A DNA stretch of 64,000 nt from Panorpa germanica. Its lineage: Eukaryota > Arthropoda > Insecta > Mecoptera > Panorpidae. Position 1 is the first letter of the stretch. Every line of letters begins with the position of its first letter. The notes below the pieces were generated by a model. It saw only the letters and a list, made by a program, of their open reading frames with translations, was not told where the DNA came from and searched no databases. The stretch covers positions 12,720,759-12,784,758 of the forward strand of contig OY783204.1 of the NCBI GenBank assembly GCA_963678705.1, written 5' to 3'. The position numbers were made by a program, and so were the translations under genes. This document shows, in pieces, positions 1 through 10,471 of the stretch.

Positions 1-9
1 CGTTAGACA

Positions 10-42
10 AAAAAAGTGATAATAATTAGGTTAGTGTTAGTG
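10..42 (+). other. A-tract followed by TTAGG-like repeats (unit 1 example)
   Basis: An A7 tract, then gtgataataa, then TTAGG-TTAGTG-TTAGTG at 26-42. It recurs at the start of every unit. It resembles a retrotransposon 3' A-tail joined to degenerate arthropod telomeric (TTAGG)n sequence. Only one pentamer is perfect. Confidence 0.4.
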
Positions 43-1379
43 CTAAAACATCAAGTGGTAAAAAAATTCAAGAAATCTGTAGAGCTATATATGGAAGACC
101 TCATATAAACATTACAAATATACGGAAGACAAAAGGTTGCCGCTCACTATTAAGTAAGTCGATTAACATTAACTATAATTAATATTAAAACATAAGAATT
201 AGTTTATATTAATGCGTGTTTTAAATAATAAAAAAAGTGTATTAATTGTTATAAGTGATTAAGTGAACAATATATGCAGTTTTCTTGGAAATAGTGATTG
301 ATTGTTCATGAACATACAATGGTAACAAACAAATGGTAAGTAAGTAGGCATAAGTACAAGTATGTACATGAGATATTTATAGAAATTCAGTGTGCCTTTA
401 ATAATGTCTGGTGGCCAAGTGACCTTCAAAGAATTAGACCGGCAAAAACCTCTAGGTACGTCTACTGCGTTATGGAGAACTATTTTCATTGTCGAACATT
501 AATTTTACAAACCGATTACCGTTCTATGAGAAGGCAACTATCTTAAGGTTGTCCTCAGCGATGCGTAATGGGGCCTGAGCTCTGGAACATAATATTCGAC
601 AAGAACTGTGTTTCTCACTCGAAAGATTGTGTAAACGTATGTTTTGCCAACGATAATGTGATCCTTATCGGTGCAAATAGTACCGAACAACTAAAAAGCC
701 GTTCTCGACCTGCTATAGATATAATCTGTAGTTTCTTGAAGCTACAAAGCTACGAAACAAATACGGTAACAACGAATAATAAACTTGTAACACACCTTGC
801 GCGTGTAACAAAGGCAGAATGAATCTTAAACTCGGCAACTATGCCGACACTATGCAAAATGGCATTTATGCCAATGGTTGTGTATTTTGCTTCGGCATGG
901 TATTACAGGATTAATCTTCCAGATCTTCCATGCAAAGAATTATGTTATTGACGATGACGCGTTGTTGCAGAACTATATCTACAGAAGTGGTGCAGGTGAT
1001 TTTGGGGACAATTCCTTTAGATTTAAAAATCACTCATGCACTTACTCAAGTTCAAATTACACTAAAACTGAAAAAATCAAATTTTGATGATTTAAAATTA
1101 ATGCGACAAATTTCGAGGATTTAAAGTTAATGCGGCTGTAGGATAAAAGTCTGAAGACGATACTAAATATATTGCTAAAAAGATGAATGCATACATGCAT
1201 AAGCTCTGGCAAGACAGATGGGACATTATACAAAAAGGAAGACCTACGTATTGGTTTACAAGGACGTTAATATTGCTTTGCAACACAAGTAGTTCCTATC
1301 TACTATGTGTGTGATCGGCTCTTGCTACTTTAGGTGAAAAAAGTGATTAAAAGTGAGAAATTAATTACGGAAAAAATTA

Positions 1380-1385
1380 AATAAA
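1380..1385 (+). promoter_or_regulatory. AATAAA poly(A)-signal-like hexamer (unit 1 example)
   Basis: Lies about 70 bp after the end of the R1 C-terminal remnant, just before the stem-loop, and recurs in nearly all full units. It could be the old element's polyadenylation signal. In AT-rich DNA it may equally be chance. Confidence 0.3.
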
Positions 1386-1392
1386 TTATATT

Positions 1393-1417
1393 AATACTTT
1401 TTCAAACGAAAAGTATT
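1393..1417 (+). other. Conserved stem-loop in the noncoding part (unit 1 example)
   Basis: Perfect 9-bp inverted repeat aatactttt / aaaagtatt around a 7-base loop. It is present at the same place in nearly every full unit. Some units keep the stem while the loop varies (tcaaacg, tttaacg, tcaaaag). The arm is broken in a few copies, for example ~23175 and ~32434. Confidence 0.75.
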
Positions 1418-1512
1418 TAAGTTTGTTTTAAATTTGTGTTAATTTACCCTAAACAAAGTGTTTTTACAAAAGTTTGACAGTTGGAAACCAGTGTTAAAAA
1501 CGATTTTTTCAT

Positions 1513-1536
1513 TACGCGTACACGCGGTCTTATAAA
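1513..1536 (+). promoter_or_regulatory. CpG-dense palindromic cluster plus TATAAA (unit 1 example)
   Basis: tacgcgta is a perfect 8-bp palindrome, followed by cacgcgg, giving four CpG within about 15 bases of otherwise CpG-poor DNA. TATAAA follows a few bases later. It recurs in nearly every unit. It is a candidate protein-binding or promoter-like site; no function is shown. Confidence 0.35.
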
Positions 1537-1587
1537 CATAACCTCAAAATTGTAACTTTGATGTTTGATATATGACATTATTAAGTG

Positions 1588-3175
1588 CAAAAGACAAAAA
1601 AAGTGATAATAATTAGGTTAGTGTTAGTGCTAAAACATCAAGTGGTTAAGAAATTTAAGAAATCTGTGGAGCTATGTAAGGAAGACCTCATATAAACACT
1701 ACAAATATACGGAAGACAAAAGGTTGCCGACCACTATCAAGTAAGTTGATTAACATTAACTATAAATAATATTAAAACATAAGAATTAGTTTATATAAAT
1801 ACGTGTATTAAATAATAAGGAGAGTGTATTAATTGTTATAAGTGATTAAGGGAACAATATATGCGGTTTTCTTTGAAATAGTGATTGATCGTTCATGAAC
1901 ATTTAATGGTAACAAACAAATGGTAAGTAAGTAGGCATAAGTACAAGTATGTACATGAGATATTTATAGAAATTCAGTGTGCCTTTGATAATGTCTGGTG
2001 GCCAAGTGACCTTCAAAGAATTAGACCGGCAAAAACCTCTAGGTACGTCTACTGCGCTATAGAGAACTATTTTCATTGTCGAACATTAATTTTACAAACC
2101 GATTACCGTTCCATGAAAAGGCAACTATCTAAAGGTTGTCCTCAGCGATCCGTAATGGGGCCTGAGCTCTGGAACATGGTATTCGACGAGAACTGTGTTT
2201 CTCACTCAAAAGGTTGTGTAAACGTATGTTTTGCCAACGATAATGTGATCCTTATCGGTGCAAATAGTACAGAACAACTAGAAAGCCGTTCTCGACCTGC
2301 TATAGATAAAATCTGTAGTTTCTTGAAACTACAAAGCTACGAAACAAATACGGTAACAACGAATGATAAACTTGTAACACACCTTGCGCGTGTCACATGG
2401 ACGGAATGAAGCTTAAACTCGGCAACTATGCCGACACTATGCAAAAGGGCATTTATGCCAATGGTTGTGTATTTTGCTTCGGCATGGTATTACAGGATTA
2501 ATCTTCCAGATCTTCCATGCAAAGAACTATGTTATTGACGATGACGCGTTGTTGCAGAACTGTATCTACAGAAGTGGTGCAGGTGATATTAGGGACAATT
2601 CCTTTAGATTTAAAAATCACTCATGCACCTACTTAAGTACAAATTACTCTAGAACTGAAAAAATCAAATTTTGATGATTTAAAATTAATGCGACAAATTT
2701 CGAGGATTTAAAGTTAATGCGGCTGTAGGATAAAAGTCTGGAGACGATACCAAATATATTGCCAAAGAGATGAATGCATATATGCATAAGCTTTGGCAAG
2801 ACAGATATGACTTAATACAAAAAGGAAGACCTACGTATTGGTTTACAAGGACGTTAATATTGCTTTGCAACACAAGTGGTTCCTATCTACTATTTGTGTG
2901 ATCGGCTCCTGCTACTTTAGGTGAAAAAAGTGATTAAAAGTGAGAAATTAATTACGGAACAAAATTAAATAAATTATATGATTACTTTTTCAAACGAAAA
3001 GTATTTAAGTTTGTTTTAAGGTTGTGTTAATTTACCCTAAACAAAGTGTTTTTACAAAAGTTTGACAGTTGGAAACCAGTGTTAAAAACGAATTTTTTAT
3101 TACGCGTACACGCGGTCTTATAAACATAACCTCAAAATTGTAACTTTGATGTTTGATATAAGACATTAATAAGTG
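1588..3175 (+). repeat. Array unit 2 (A type, 1,588 bp)
   Basis: A relatively intact A unit: the RT frame is open from 1927 to the TGA at 2407-2409. The stem-loop at ~2980-3003 has a substitution in its left arm. It differs from units 1 and 5 at many positions, so it is a separate lineage. Confidence 0.95.
1927..2901 (+). pseudogene. R1-clade retrotransposon ORF2 remnant (unit 2, A type)
   Basis: This is the 3' half of a non-LTR retrotransposon ORF2, no longer functional. The frame from 1927 to the TGA at 2407-2409 holds, in order, a motif A region (IEIQCAFDNVWWP), the GCPQ-S-GPELWN-VFDE block, and CFANDN at the YADD position. Homology continues in frame past that TGA (SATMPTLCKRAFMP, then YFASAWYYR). 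It then shifts frame into MQRTMLLTMTRCCRTVSTE and IPLDL, and shifts again into WQDRWDLIQKGRPTYWF, ending at the TGA at 2899-2901. These blocks in this order are characteristic of R1-clade elements (R1, TRAS and relatives). The endonuclease domain, the rest of the RT and the CCHC knuckle are absent. One catalytic Asp of YADD is Asn, and motif A has Glu for the first Asp, so the protein would be inactive. Confidence 0.85.
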
Positions 3176-4745
3176 CGATAGACAAAAAAGTAATAATAAT
3201 TAGGTTAGTGTTAGTGCTAAAACATCAAGTGGTTAAGAAATTCAAGAAATCTGTAGAGCTATATAAGGAAGACCTCATATAAACACTACAAATATACGAA
3301 AGACAAAAGGTTGCCGCCCACTATCAAGTAAGTCGATTAACATTAACTATAAATAATATTAAAACATAAGAATTAGTTTATATAAATGCGTGTTTTAAAT
3401 AATAAAGAGAGTGTATTAATTGTTATAAGTGATTAAGCGAACAATATATGCGGTTTTTTTGGAAATAGTGATTGATCGTTCATGAACATACAATGGTAAC
3501 AAACAAATGGTAAGTAAGTAGGCATAAGTACAAGTACGTACATGAGATATTTATTGAAATTCAGTGTGCCTTTGATAATGTCTGGTGGCCAAGTGACCTT
3601 CAAAGAATAATACCAGCAAAAACCTCTAGGTACGTCTACTGCGCTATGGAGAACTATTTTCATTGTCGAACATTAATTTTACAAACCGATTATTGTTCTA
3701 TGATACGGCAACTATCTAAAGGTTGTCCTCAGCGATCCGTAATGGAGCCTGAGCTCTGGAACATGGTATTCGACGAGAACTGTGTTTCTCACTCGAAAGG
3801 TTGTGTAGACATATGTTTTGCCAACGATAATGTGATCCTTATCGGTGCAAATAGTACAGAAACCCTAGAAAGCCGTTCTCGACCTGCTATAGATAAAATC
3901 TGAAGTTTCTTGAAGCTACAAAGCTACGAAACAAATACGGTAACAACGAATGATAAACTTGTAACACACCTTGCGCGTGTTACAAGGACGGAATGAAGCT
4001 TAAACTCGGCAACTATGCCGACACTATACAAGGGGGCATTTATGCCAATGGTTGTGTATTGTGCTTCAGCATGGTATTACAGGATCAATCTTCCAGATCT
4101 TTTATGCAAAGAACTATGATATTGACGATGACGCGTTGTTGCAGAACTGTATCTACAGAAGTGGTGCAGGTGATATTGGGGACAATTCCTTTAGATTTAA
4201 AAATGACTCATGCACTTACTCAAGTACAAAAAATCAAATTTTGATGATTTACAATTAATGCGACAAATTTCGAGGATTTAAAGTTAATGCGGCTGTAGGA
4301 TAAAAGTCTGAAGACGATACTAAATATTTTGCGAAAGAGATGAATGCATATATGCATAAGTTCTGGCAAGACAGATGGGACTTAATATAAAAAGGAAGAC
4401 CTACGTATTGGTTTACAAGGACGTTAATTTTGCTTTGCAACACAAGTGGTTCCTATCTACTATGTGTGTGATCGGCTCCTGCTACTTTAGTTGAAAAAAG
4501 TGATTAAAAGTGAGAAATTAATTACGGAAAAAAAAAAAATAAATTATATTAATACTTTTTCAAACGAAAAGTATTTAAGTTTGTTTTAAATTTGTGTTTA
4601 TTTACCCTAAACAAAGTGTTTTTACAAAAATTTGACAGTTGGAAACCAGTGTTAAAAACGAATTTTTCATTACGCGTACACGCGCTCTTATAAACATAAC
4701 CTCAAAATTGTAACTTTGATGTTTGATATAAGACATTAATAAGTG
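3176..4745 (+). repeat. Array unit 3 (A type, 1,570 bp)
   Basis: Carries a private nonsense change, TGA at 3901-3903, and a ~16-bp deletion near 4230 that removes the ttacgctagaactgaa segment. It shares tattgttctatg with unit 6, which suggests common descent of units 3 and 6. Confidence 0.94.
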
Positions 4746-6324
4746 CGATAGACAAAAAAAGTGATAATAATTAGGTTAGTGTTAGTGCTAAAACATCAAG
4801 TGGTTAAGAAATTCAAGAAATTTGTAGAGCTATATAAGGAAGATCTCATATAAACCCTACAAATATACGGAAGACAAAAGGTTGCCGCCAACTATCAAGT
4901 AAGTCGATTAACATTAACTAAAAATAATATTAAAACATAAGAATTAGTTTATATAAATGCGTGTATTAAATAATAAAGAGAGTGTATTTAATGTTATAAG
5001 TGATTAAGGGAACAATATATGCGGTTTTCTTTGAAATAGTGATTGATCGTTCATGATATTCAATGGTAACAAACAAATGGTAAGTAAGTAGGCGTAAGTA
5101 CAAGTATGTACATGAGATATTTATAGAAATTCAGTGTGCCTTTAATAATGTCTGGTGGCCAAGTGACCTTCAAAGAATTAGACCGGCAAAAACCTCTAGG
5201 TACGTCTACTGCGCTATGGAGAACTATTTTCATTGTCAAACATTAATTTTACAAACCGATTACCGTTCCATGAAAAGGCAACTATCTAAAGGTTGTCCTC
5301 AGCGATCCGTAATAGGGCCTGAGCTCTGGAACATGGTATTCGACGAGAACTGTGTTTCTCATTTGAAAGATTGTGTAAACGTATGTTTTGCCAACGATAA
5401 TGTGATCCTTAACGGTGCAAATAGTACAGAACAACTAGAAAGCCGTTCTCGACCTGCTATAGATAAAATCTGTGGTTTCTTGAAGCTACAAAACAAATAC
5501 GGTTACAACGAATGATAAACTTGTAACACACCTAGCGCGTGTCACAAGGACGGAATGAGGCTTAAACTCGGCAACTATGCCGACACTATACAAGGGGGCA
5601 TTTATGCCAATGGTTGTGTATTGTGCTTCGGCATGGTATTACAGGATTAATCTTCCAGATTTTCTATGCAAAGAACTATGTTATTGACGATGACGCGTTG
5701 TTGCAGAACTGTATCTACAGAAGTGGTGCAGGTGATATTAGGGACAATTCCTTTAGATTTAAAAATCACTCATGCACCTACTCAAGTTCAAATTACGCTA
5801 GAACTGAAAAAATCAAATTTTGATGATTTAAAATTAATGCGACAAATTTTGAGGATTTAAAGTTAATGCGGCTGTAGGATAAAAGTCTGAAGACGATACC
5901 AAATATATTGCTAAAAAGATGAATGCATAGATGCATAAGCTCTGGCAAGACAGATGGGCCTTAATACAAAAAGAAAGACCTACGTATTGGTTTACAAGGA
6001 CGTTAATATTGCTTTGCAACACAAGTGGTTCCTATCTACTATGTGTGTGATCGGCTCCTGCTACTTTAGGTGAAAAAAGTGATTAAAAGTGAGAAATTAA
6101 TTACTGAACAAAATTAAATAAATTATATAAATACTTTTTCAAAAGAAAAGTATTTAGGTTTGTTTTAAATTTGTGGTAATTTACCCTAAACAAAGTGTTT
6201 TTACAATAGTTTGACAGTTGGAAACCAGTGTTAAAAACGAATTTTTCATTACGCGTACACGCGGTCTTATAAACATAACCTTAAAATTGTAACTTTGATG
6301 TTTGATATAAGACATTAATAAGTG
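4746..6324 (+). repeat. Array unit 4 (A type, 1,579 bp)
   Basis: An ~8-bp deletion near 5490 (loss of the second gctacga of the doubled motif) breaks the RT frame. At 5557-5560 it reads gagg instead of gaag. The stem-loop at ~6129-6153 keeps its stem but has an altered loop (tcaaaag). Confidence 0.94.
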
Positions 6325-7911
6325 CGTTAGACAAAAAAAGTGATAATAATTAGGTTAGTGTTAGTGCTAAAACATCAAGTGGTAAAGAAATTCAAGCAAT
6401 CTGTAGAGCTATATATGGAAGACCTCATATAAACATTACAAATATACGGAAGACAAAAGGTTGCCGCTCACTATTAAGTAAGTCGATTAACATTAACTAT
6501 AAATAATATTAAAACATAAGAATTAGTTTATATTAATGCGTGTTTTAAATAATAAAAAAAGTGTATTAATTGTTATAAGTGATTAAGTGAACAATATATG
6601 CAGTTTTCTTGGAAATAGTGATTGATTGTTCATGAACATACAATGGTAACAAACAAATGGTAAGTAAGTAGGCATAAGTACAAGTATGTACATGAGATAT
6701 TTATAGAAATTCAGTGTGCCTTTAATAATGTCTGGTGGCCAAGTGACCTTCAAAGAATTAGACCGGCAAAAACCTCTAGGTACGTCTACTGCGTTATGGA
6801 GAACTATTTTTATTGTCGAACATTAATTTTACAAAGCGATTACCGTTCTATGAGAAGGCAACTATCTTAAGGTTGTCCTCAGCGATGCGTAATGGGGCCT
6901 GAGCTCTGGAACATAATATTCGACAAGAACTGTGTTTCTCACTCGAAAGATTGTGTAAACGTATGTTTTGCCAACGATAATGTGATCCTTATCGGTGCAA
7001 ATAGTACCGAACAACTAAAAAGCCGTTCTCGACCTGCTATAGATATAATCTGTAGTTTCTTGAAGCTACAAAGCTACGAAACAAATACGGTAACAACGAA
7101 TAATAAACTTGTAACACACCTTGCGCGTGTAACAAAGGCGGAATGAATCTTAAACTCGGCAACTATGCTGACACTATGCAAAATGGCATTTATGCCAATG
7201 GTTGTGTATTTTGCTTCGGCATGGTATTACAGGATTAATCTTCCAGATCTTCCATGCAAAGAATTATGTTATTGACGATGACGCGTTGTTGCAAAACTAT
7301 ATCTACAGAAGTGGTGCAGGTGATTTTGGGGACAATTCCTTTAGATTTAAAAATCACTCATGCACTTACTCAAGTACAAATTACACTAGAACTGAAAAAA
7401 TCAAATTTTGATGATTTAAAATTAATGCGACAAATTTCGAGGATTTAAAGTTAATGCGGCTGTAGGATAAAAGTCTGAAGACGATACTAAATATATTGCT
7501 AAAAAGATGAATGCATACATGCATAAGCTCTGGCAAGACAGATGGGACATTATACAAAAAGGAAGACCTACGTATTGGTTTACAAGGACGTTAATATTGC
7601 TTTGCAACACAAGTAGTTCCTATCTACTATGTGTGTGATCGGCTCCTGCTACTTTAGGTGAAAAAAGTGATTAAAAGTGAGAAATTAATTACGGAAAAAA
7701 TTAAATAAATTATATTAATACTTTTTCAAACGAAAAGTATTTAAGTTTGTTTTAAATTTGTGTTAATTTACCCTAAACAAAGTGTTTTTACAAAAGTTTG
7801 ACAGTTGGAAACCAGTGTTAAAAACGAATTTTTTATTACGCGTACACGCGGTCTTATAAACATAACCTCAAAATTGTAACTTTGATGTTTCATAGAAGAC
7901 ATTAATAAGTG
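6325..7911 (+). repeat. Array unit 5 (A type, 1,587 bp)
   Basis: Near-copy of unit 1 displaced by 6,324 bp. It shares the cgttagac start, the TAA at 6868-6870, AFNN in motif A and the aaaatggc variant. Only scattered base differences separate the two. Confidence 0.95.
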
Positions 7912-9191
7912 CGATAGACAAAAAAGTGATAATAATTAGGTTAGTGTTAGTGCTAAAACATCAAATGGTTAAGAAATTCAAGAAATCTGTAGAGCTATAT
8001 AAGGAATACCTCATATAAACACTACAAATATACGGAAGACAAAAGGTTGCCGCCCACTATCAAGTAAGTCGATTAACATTAACTATAAATAATATTAAAA
8101 CATAAGAGTTAGTTTATATAATTGCGTGTTTTAAATAATAAAGAGAGTGTATTAATTGTTATAAGTGATAAGGCGAACAATATATGCGGTTTTTTTGGAA
8201 ATAGTGATTGATCGTTCATGAACATACAATGGTAACAAACAAATGGTAAGTAAGTAGGCATAAGTACAAGTACGTACATGAGATATTTATTGAAATTCAG
8301 TGTGCCTTTGATAATGTCTGGTGGCCAAGTGACCTTCAAAGAATTATACCGGCAAAAACCTCTAGGTACGTCTACTGCGCTATGGAGAACTATTTTCATT
8401 GTCGAACATTAATTTTACAAACCGATTATTGTTCTATGAAAAGGCAACTATCTAAAGGTTGTCCTCAGCGATCCGTAATGGAGCCTGAGCTCTGGAACAT
8501 GGTATTCGACGAGAACTGTGTTTCTCACTCGAAAGGTTGTGTAGACATATGTTTTGCCAACGATAATGTGATCCTTATCGGTGCAAATAGTACAGAAACC
8601 CTAGAAAGCCGTTCTCGACCTGCTATAGATAAAATCTGTAGATTCTTGAAGCTACAAAGCTACGAAACAAATACGGTAACAACGAATGATAAACTTGTAA
8701 CACACCTTGCGCGTGTTACAAGGACGGAATGAAGCTTAAACTCGGCAACTATGCCGACACTATACAAGGGGGCATTTATGCCAATGGTTGTGTATTGTGC
8801 TTCAGCATGGTATTACAGGATCAATCTTCCAGATCTTTTATGCAAAGTACTATGATATTGACGATGACGCGTTGTTGCAGAACTGTATCTACAGAAGTGG
8901 TGCAGGTGATATTTGGGACAATTCCATTAGATTTAAAAATCACTCATGCACTTAAAGTGAGAAATTAATTACGGAAAAAATTAAATAAATTATATTAATA
9001 CTTTTTCAAACGAAAAGTATTTAAGTTTGTTTTAAATTTGTGTTAATTTACCCTAAACAAAGTGTTTTTACAAAAGTTTGACAGTTGGAAACCAGTGTTA
9101 AAAACGAATTTTTCATTACGCGTACTCGCGGTCTTATAAACATAACCTCAAATTTGTAACTTTGATGTTTGATAGAAGACATTAATAAGTG
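7912..9191 (+). repeat. Array unit 6 (A type, 1,280 bp, internally deleted)
   Basis: Lacks ~306 bp, from within the TQVQ coding region to just before the aaagtgagaaatt segment; the junction lies at about 8952-8956. A tta microhomology is present at the breakpoint. The C-terminal WQDRWD segment is lost. The RT frame upstream is open for 160 codons. Confidence 0.95.
8250..8955 (+). pseudogene. R1-clade ORF2 remnant, longest open RT frame (unit 6)
   Basis: The RT frame is open for 160 codons from 8250 to the TGA at 8730-8732. The only in-frame ATG that keeps most of the domain is at 8382 (116 codons). AFDNVWWP, GCPQRSVMEPELWN and FANDN are visible. The TGA sits where R1 relatives have Trp (T-E-stop-S-L-N-S-A-T-M), so it looks like a TGG to TGA nonsense change. 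The overlapping ATG at 8729 (ATGA) opens a second frame that is homologous to R1 only from about MQSTMILTMTRC onward. The C-terminal region is removed by the 306-bp deletion. Translation as a real gene is unlikely. Confidence 0.8.
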
Positions 9192-10471
9192 CGATAGACA
9201 AAAAAGTGATAAAAATTAGGTTAGTGTTAGTGCTAAAACATCAAATGGTTAAGAAATTCAAGAAATCTGTAGAGCTATTTAAGGAAGACCTCATATAAAC
9301 ACTACAAATATACGGAAGACAAAAGGTTGCCGCCCACTATCAAGTAAGTCGATTAACATTAACTATAAATAATATTAAAACATAAGAGTTAGTTTATATA
9401 AATGCGTGTTTTAAATAATAAAGAGAGTGTATTAATTGTTATAAGTGATTAAGTGAACAATATATGCGGTTTTCTTGGAAATAGTGATTGATCGTTCATG
9501 AACATACAATGGTAACAAACAAATGGTAAGTAAGTAGGCATAAGTACAAGTACGTACATGAGATATTTATTGAAATTCAGTGTGCCTTTAATAATGTCTG
9601 GTGGCCAAGTGACCTTTAAAGAATTATACCGGCAAAAACCTCTAGGTACGTCTACTGCGCTATGGAGAACTATTTTCATTGTCGAACATTAATTTTACAA
9701 CCCGATTATTGTTCTATGAAAAGGCAACTATCTAAAGGTTGTCCTCAGCGATCCGTAATGGAGCCTGAGCTCTGGAACATGGTATTCGACGAGAACTGTG
9801 TTTCTCACTCGAAAGGTTGTGTAGACATATGTTTTGCCAACGATAATGTGATCCTTATCGGTGCAAATAGTACAGAAACCCTAGAAAGCCGTTCTCGACC
9901 TGCTATAGATAAAATCTGTAGATTCTTGAAGCTACAAAGCTACGAAACAAATACGGTAACAACGAATGATAAACTTGTAACACACCTTGCGCGTGTTACA
10001 AGGACGGAATGAAGCTTAAACTCGGCAACTATGCCGACACTATACAAGGGGGCATTTATGCCAATGGTTGTGTATTGTGCTTCAGCATGGTATTACAGGA
10101 TCAATCTTCCAGATCTTTTATGCAAAGTACTATGATATTGACGATGACGCGTTGTTGCAGAACTGTATCTACAGAAGTGGTGCAGGTGATATTTGGGACA
10201 ATTCCATTAGATTTAAAAATCACTCATGCACTTAAAGTGAGAAATTAATTACGGAAAAAATTAAATAAATTATATTAATACTTTTTCAAACGAAAAGTAT
10301 TTAAGTTTGTTTTAAATTTGTGTTAATTTACCCTAAACAAAGTGTTTTTACAAAAGTTTGACAGTTAGAAACCAGTGTTAAAAACGAATTTTTCATTACG
10401 CGTACTCGCGGTCTTATAAACATAACCTCAAATTTGTAACTTTGATGTTTGATAGAAGACATTAATAAGTG
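9192..10471 (+). repeat. Array unit 7 (A type, 1,280 bp, same deletion as unit 6)
   Basis: Carries the identical 306-bp deletion junction at about 10232-10236, so units 6 and 7 descend from one deleted unit by tandem duplication. The CpG cluster reads tacgcgtactcgcgg here rather than tacgcgtacacgcgg. Confidence 0.95.

Larger units (their letters stand above)
1..1587 (+). repeat. Array unit 1 (A type, 1,587 bp)
   Basis: Starts at the window edge. Nearly identical to unit 5. The RT frame has a private TAA at 544-546 (S-K-G became S-stop), shared only with unit 5. Motif A reads AFNN instead of AFDN. The R1 remnant covers about 338-1311 and the rest is noncoding. Confidence 0.95.
1312..1926 (+). 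other. Noncoding spacer of the unit (representative, units 1-2)
   Basis: About 610 bp between successive R1 remnants, at the same place around every unit boundary. Stops occur in all frames and I recognise no coding similarity. It contains, in order, the AATAAA, the stem-loop, the CpG cluster with TATAAA, the A-tract/TTAGG-like segment, and a splice-donor-like ggtaagtaagt that begins the RT-derived part. It may be the old 3' UTR plus flanking DNA. Confidence 0.7.

Noticed and set aside
259..489. 76-codon minus-strand frames recurring in A units (for example 259-489, 3433-3663, 9449-9679)
   Set aside because: They lie antisense to the R1 motif A segment and recur only because the DNA repeats; no independent coding signal.
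568..822. Possible domesticated reverse-transcriptase gene
   Set aside because: Frames differ among units, carry nonsense changes and indels, and have lost catalytic residues; nothing suggests selection for a protein.
1098..1286. 62-codon minus-strand frames in almost every unit
   Set aside because: Antisense to the WQDRWD C-terminal remnant; the plus strand has the recognisable homology.
1475..1500. CENP-B-box-like ttggaaac in the spacer
   Set aside because: Only about half of the box matches and the CpG-containing core is absent; no basis to call a centromeric box.
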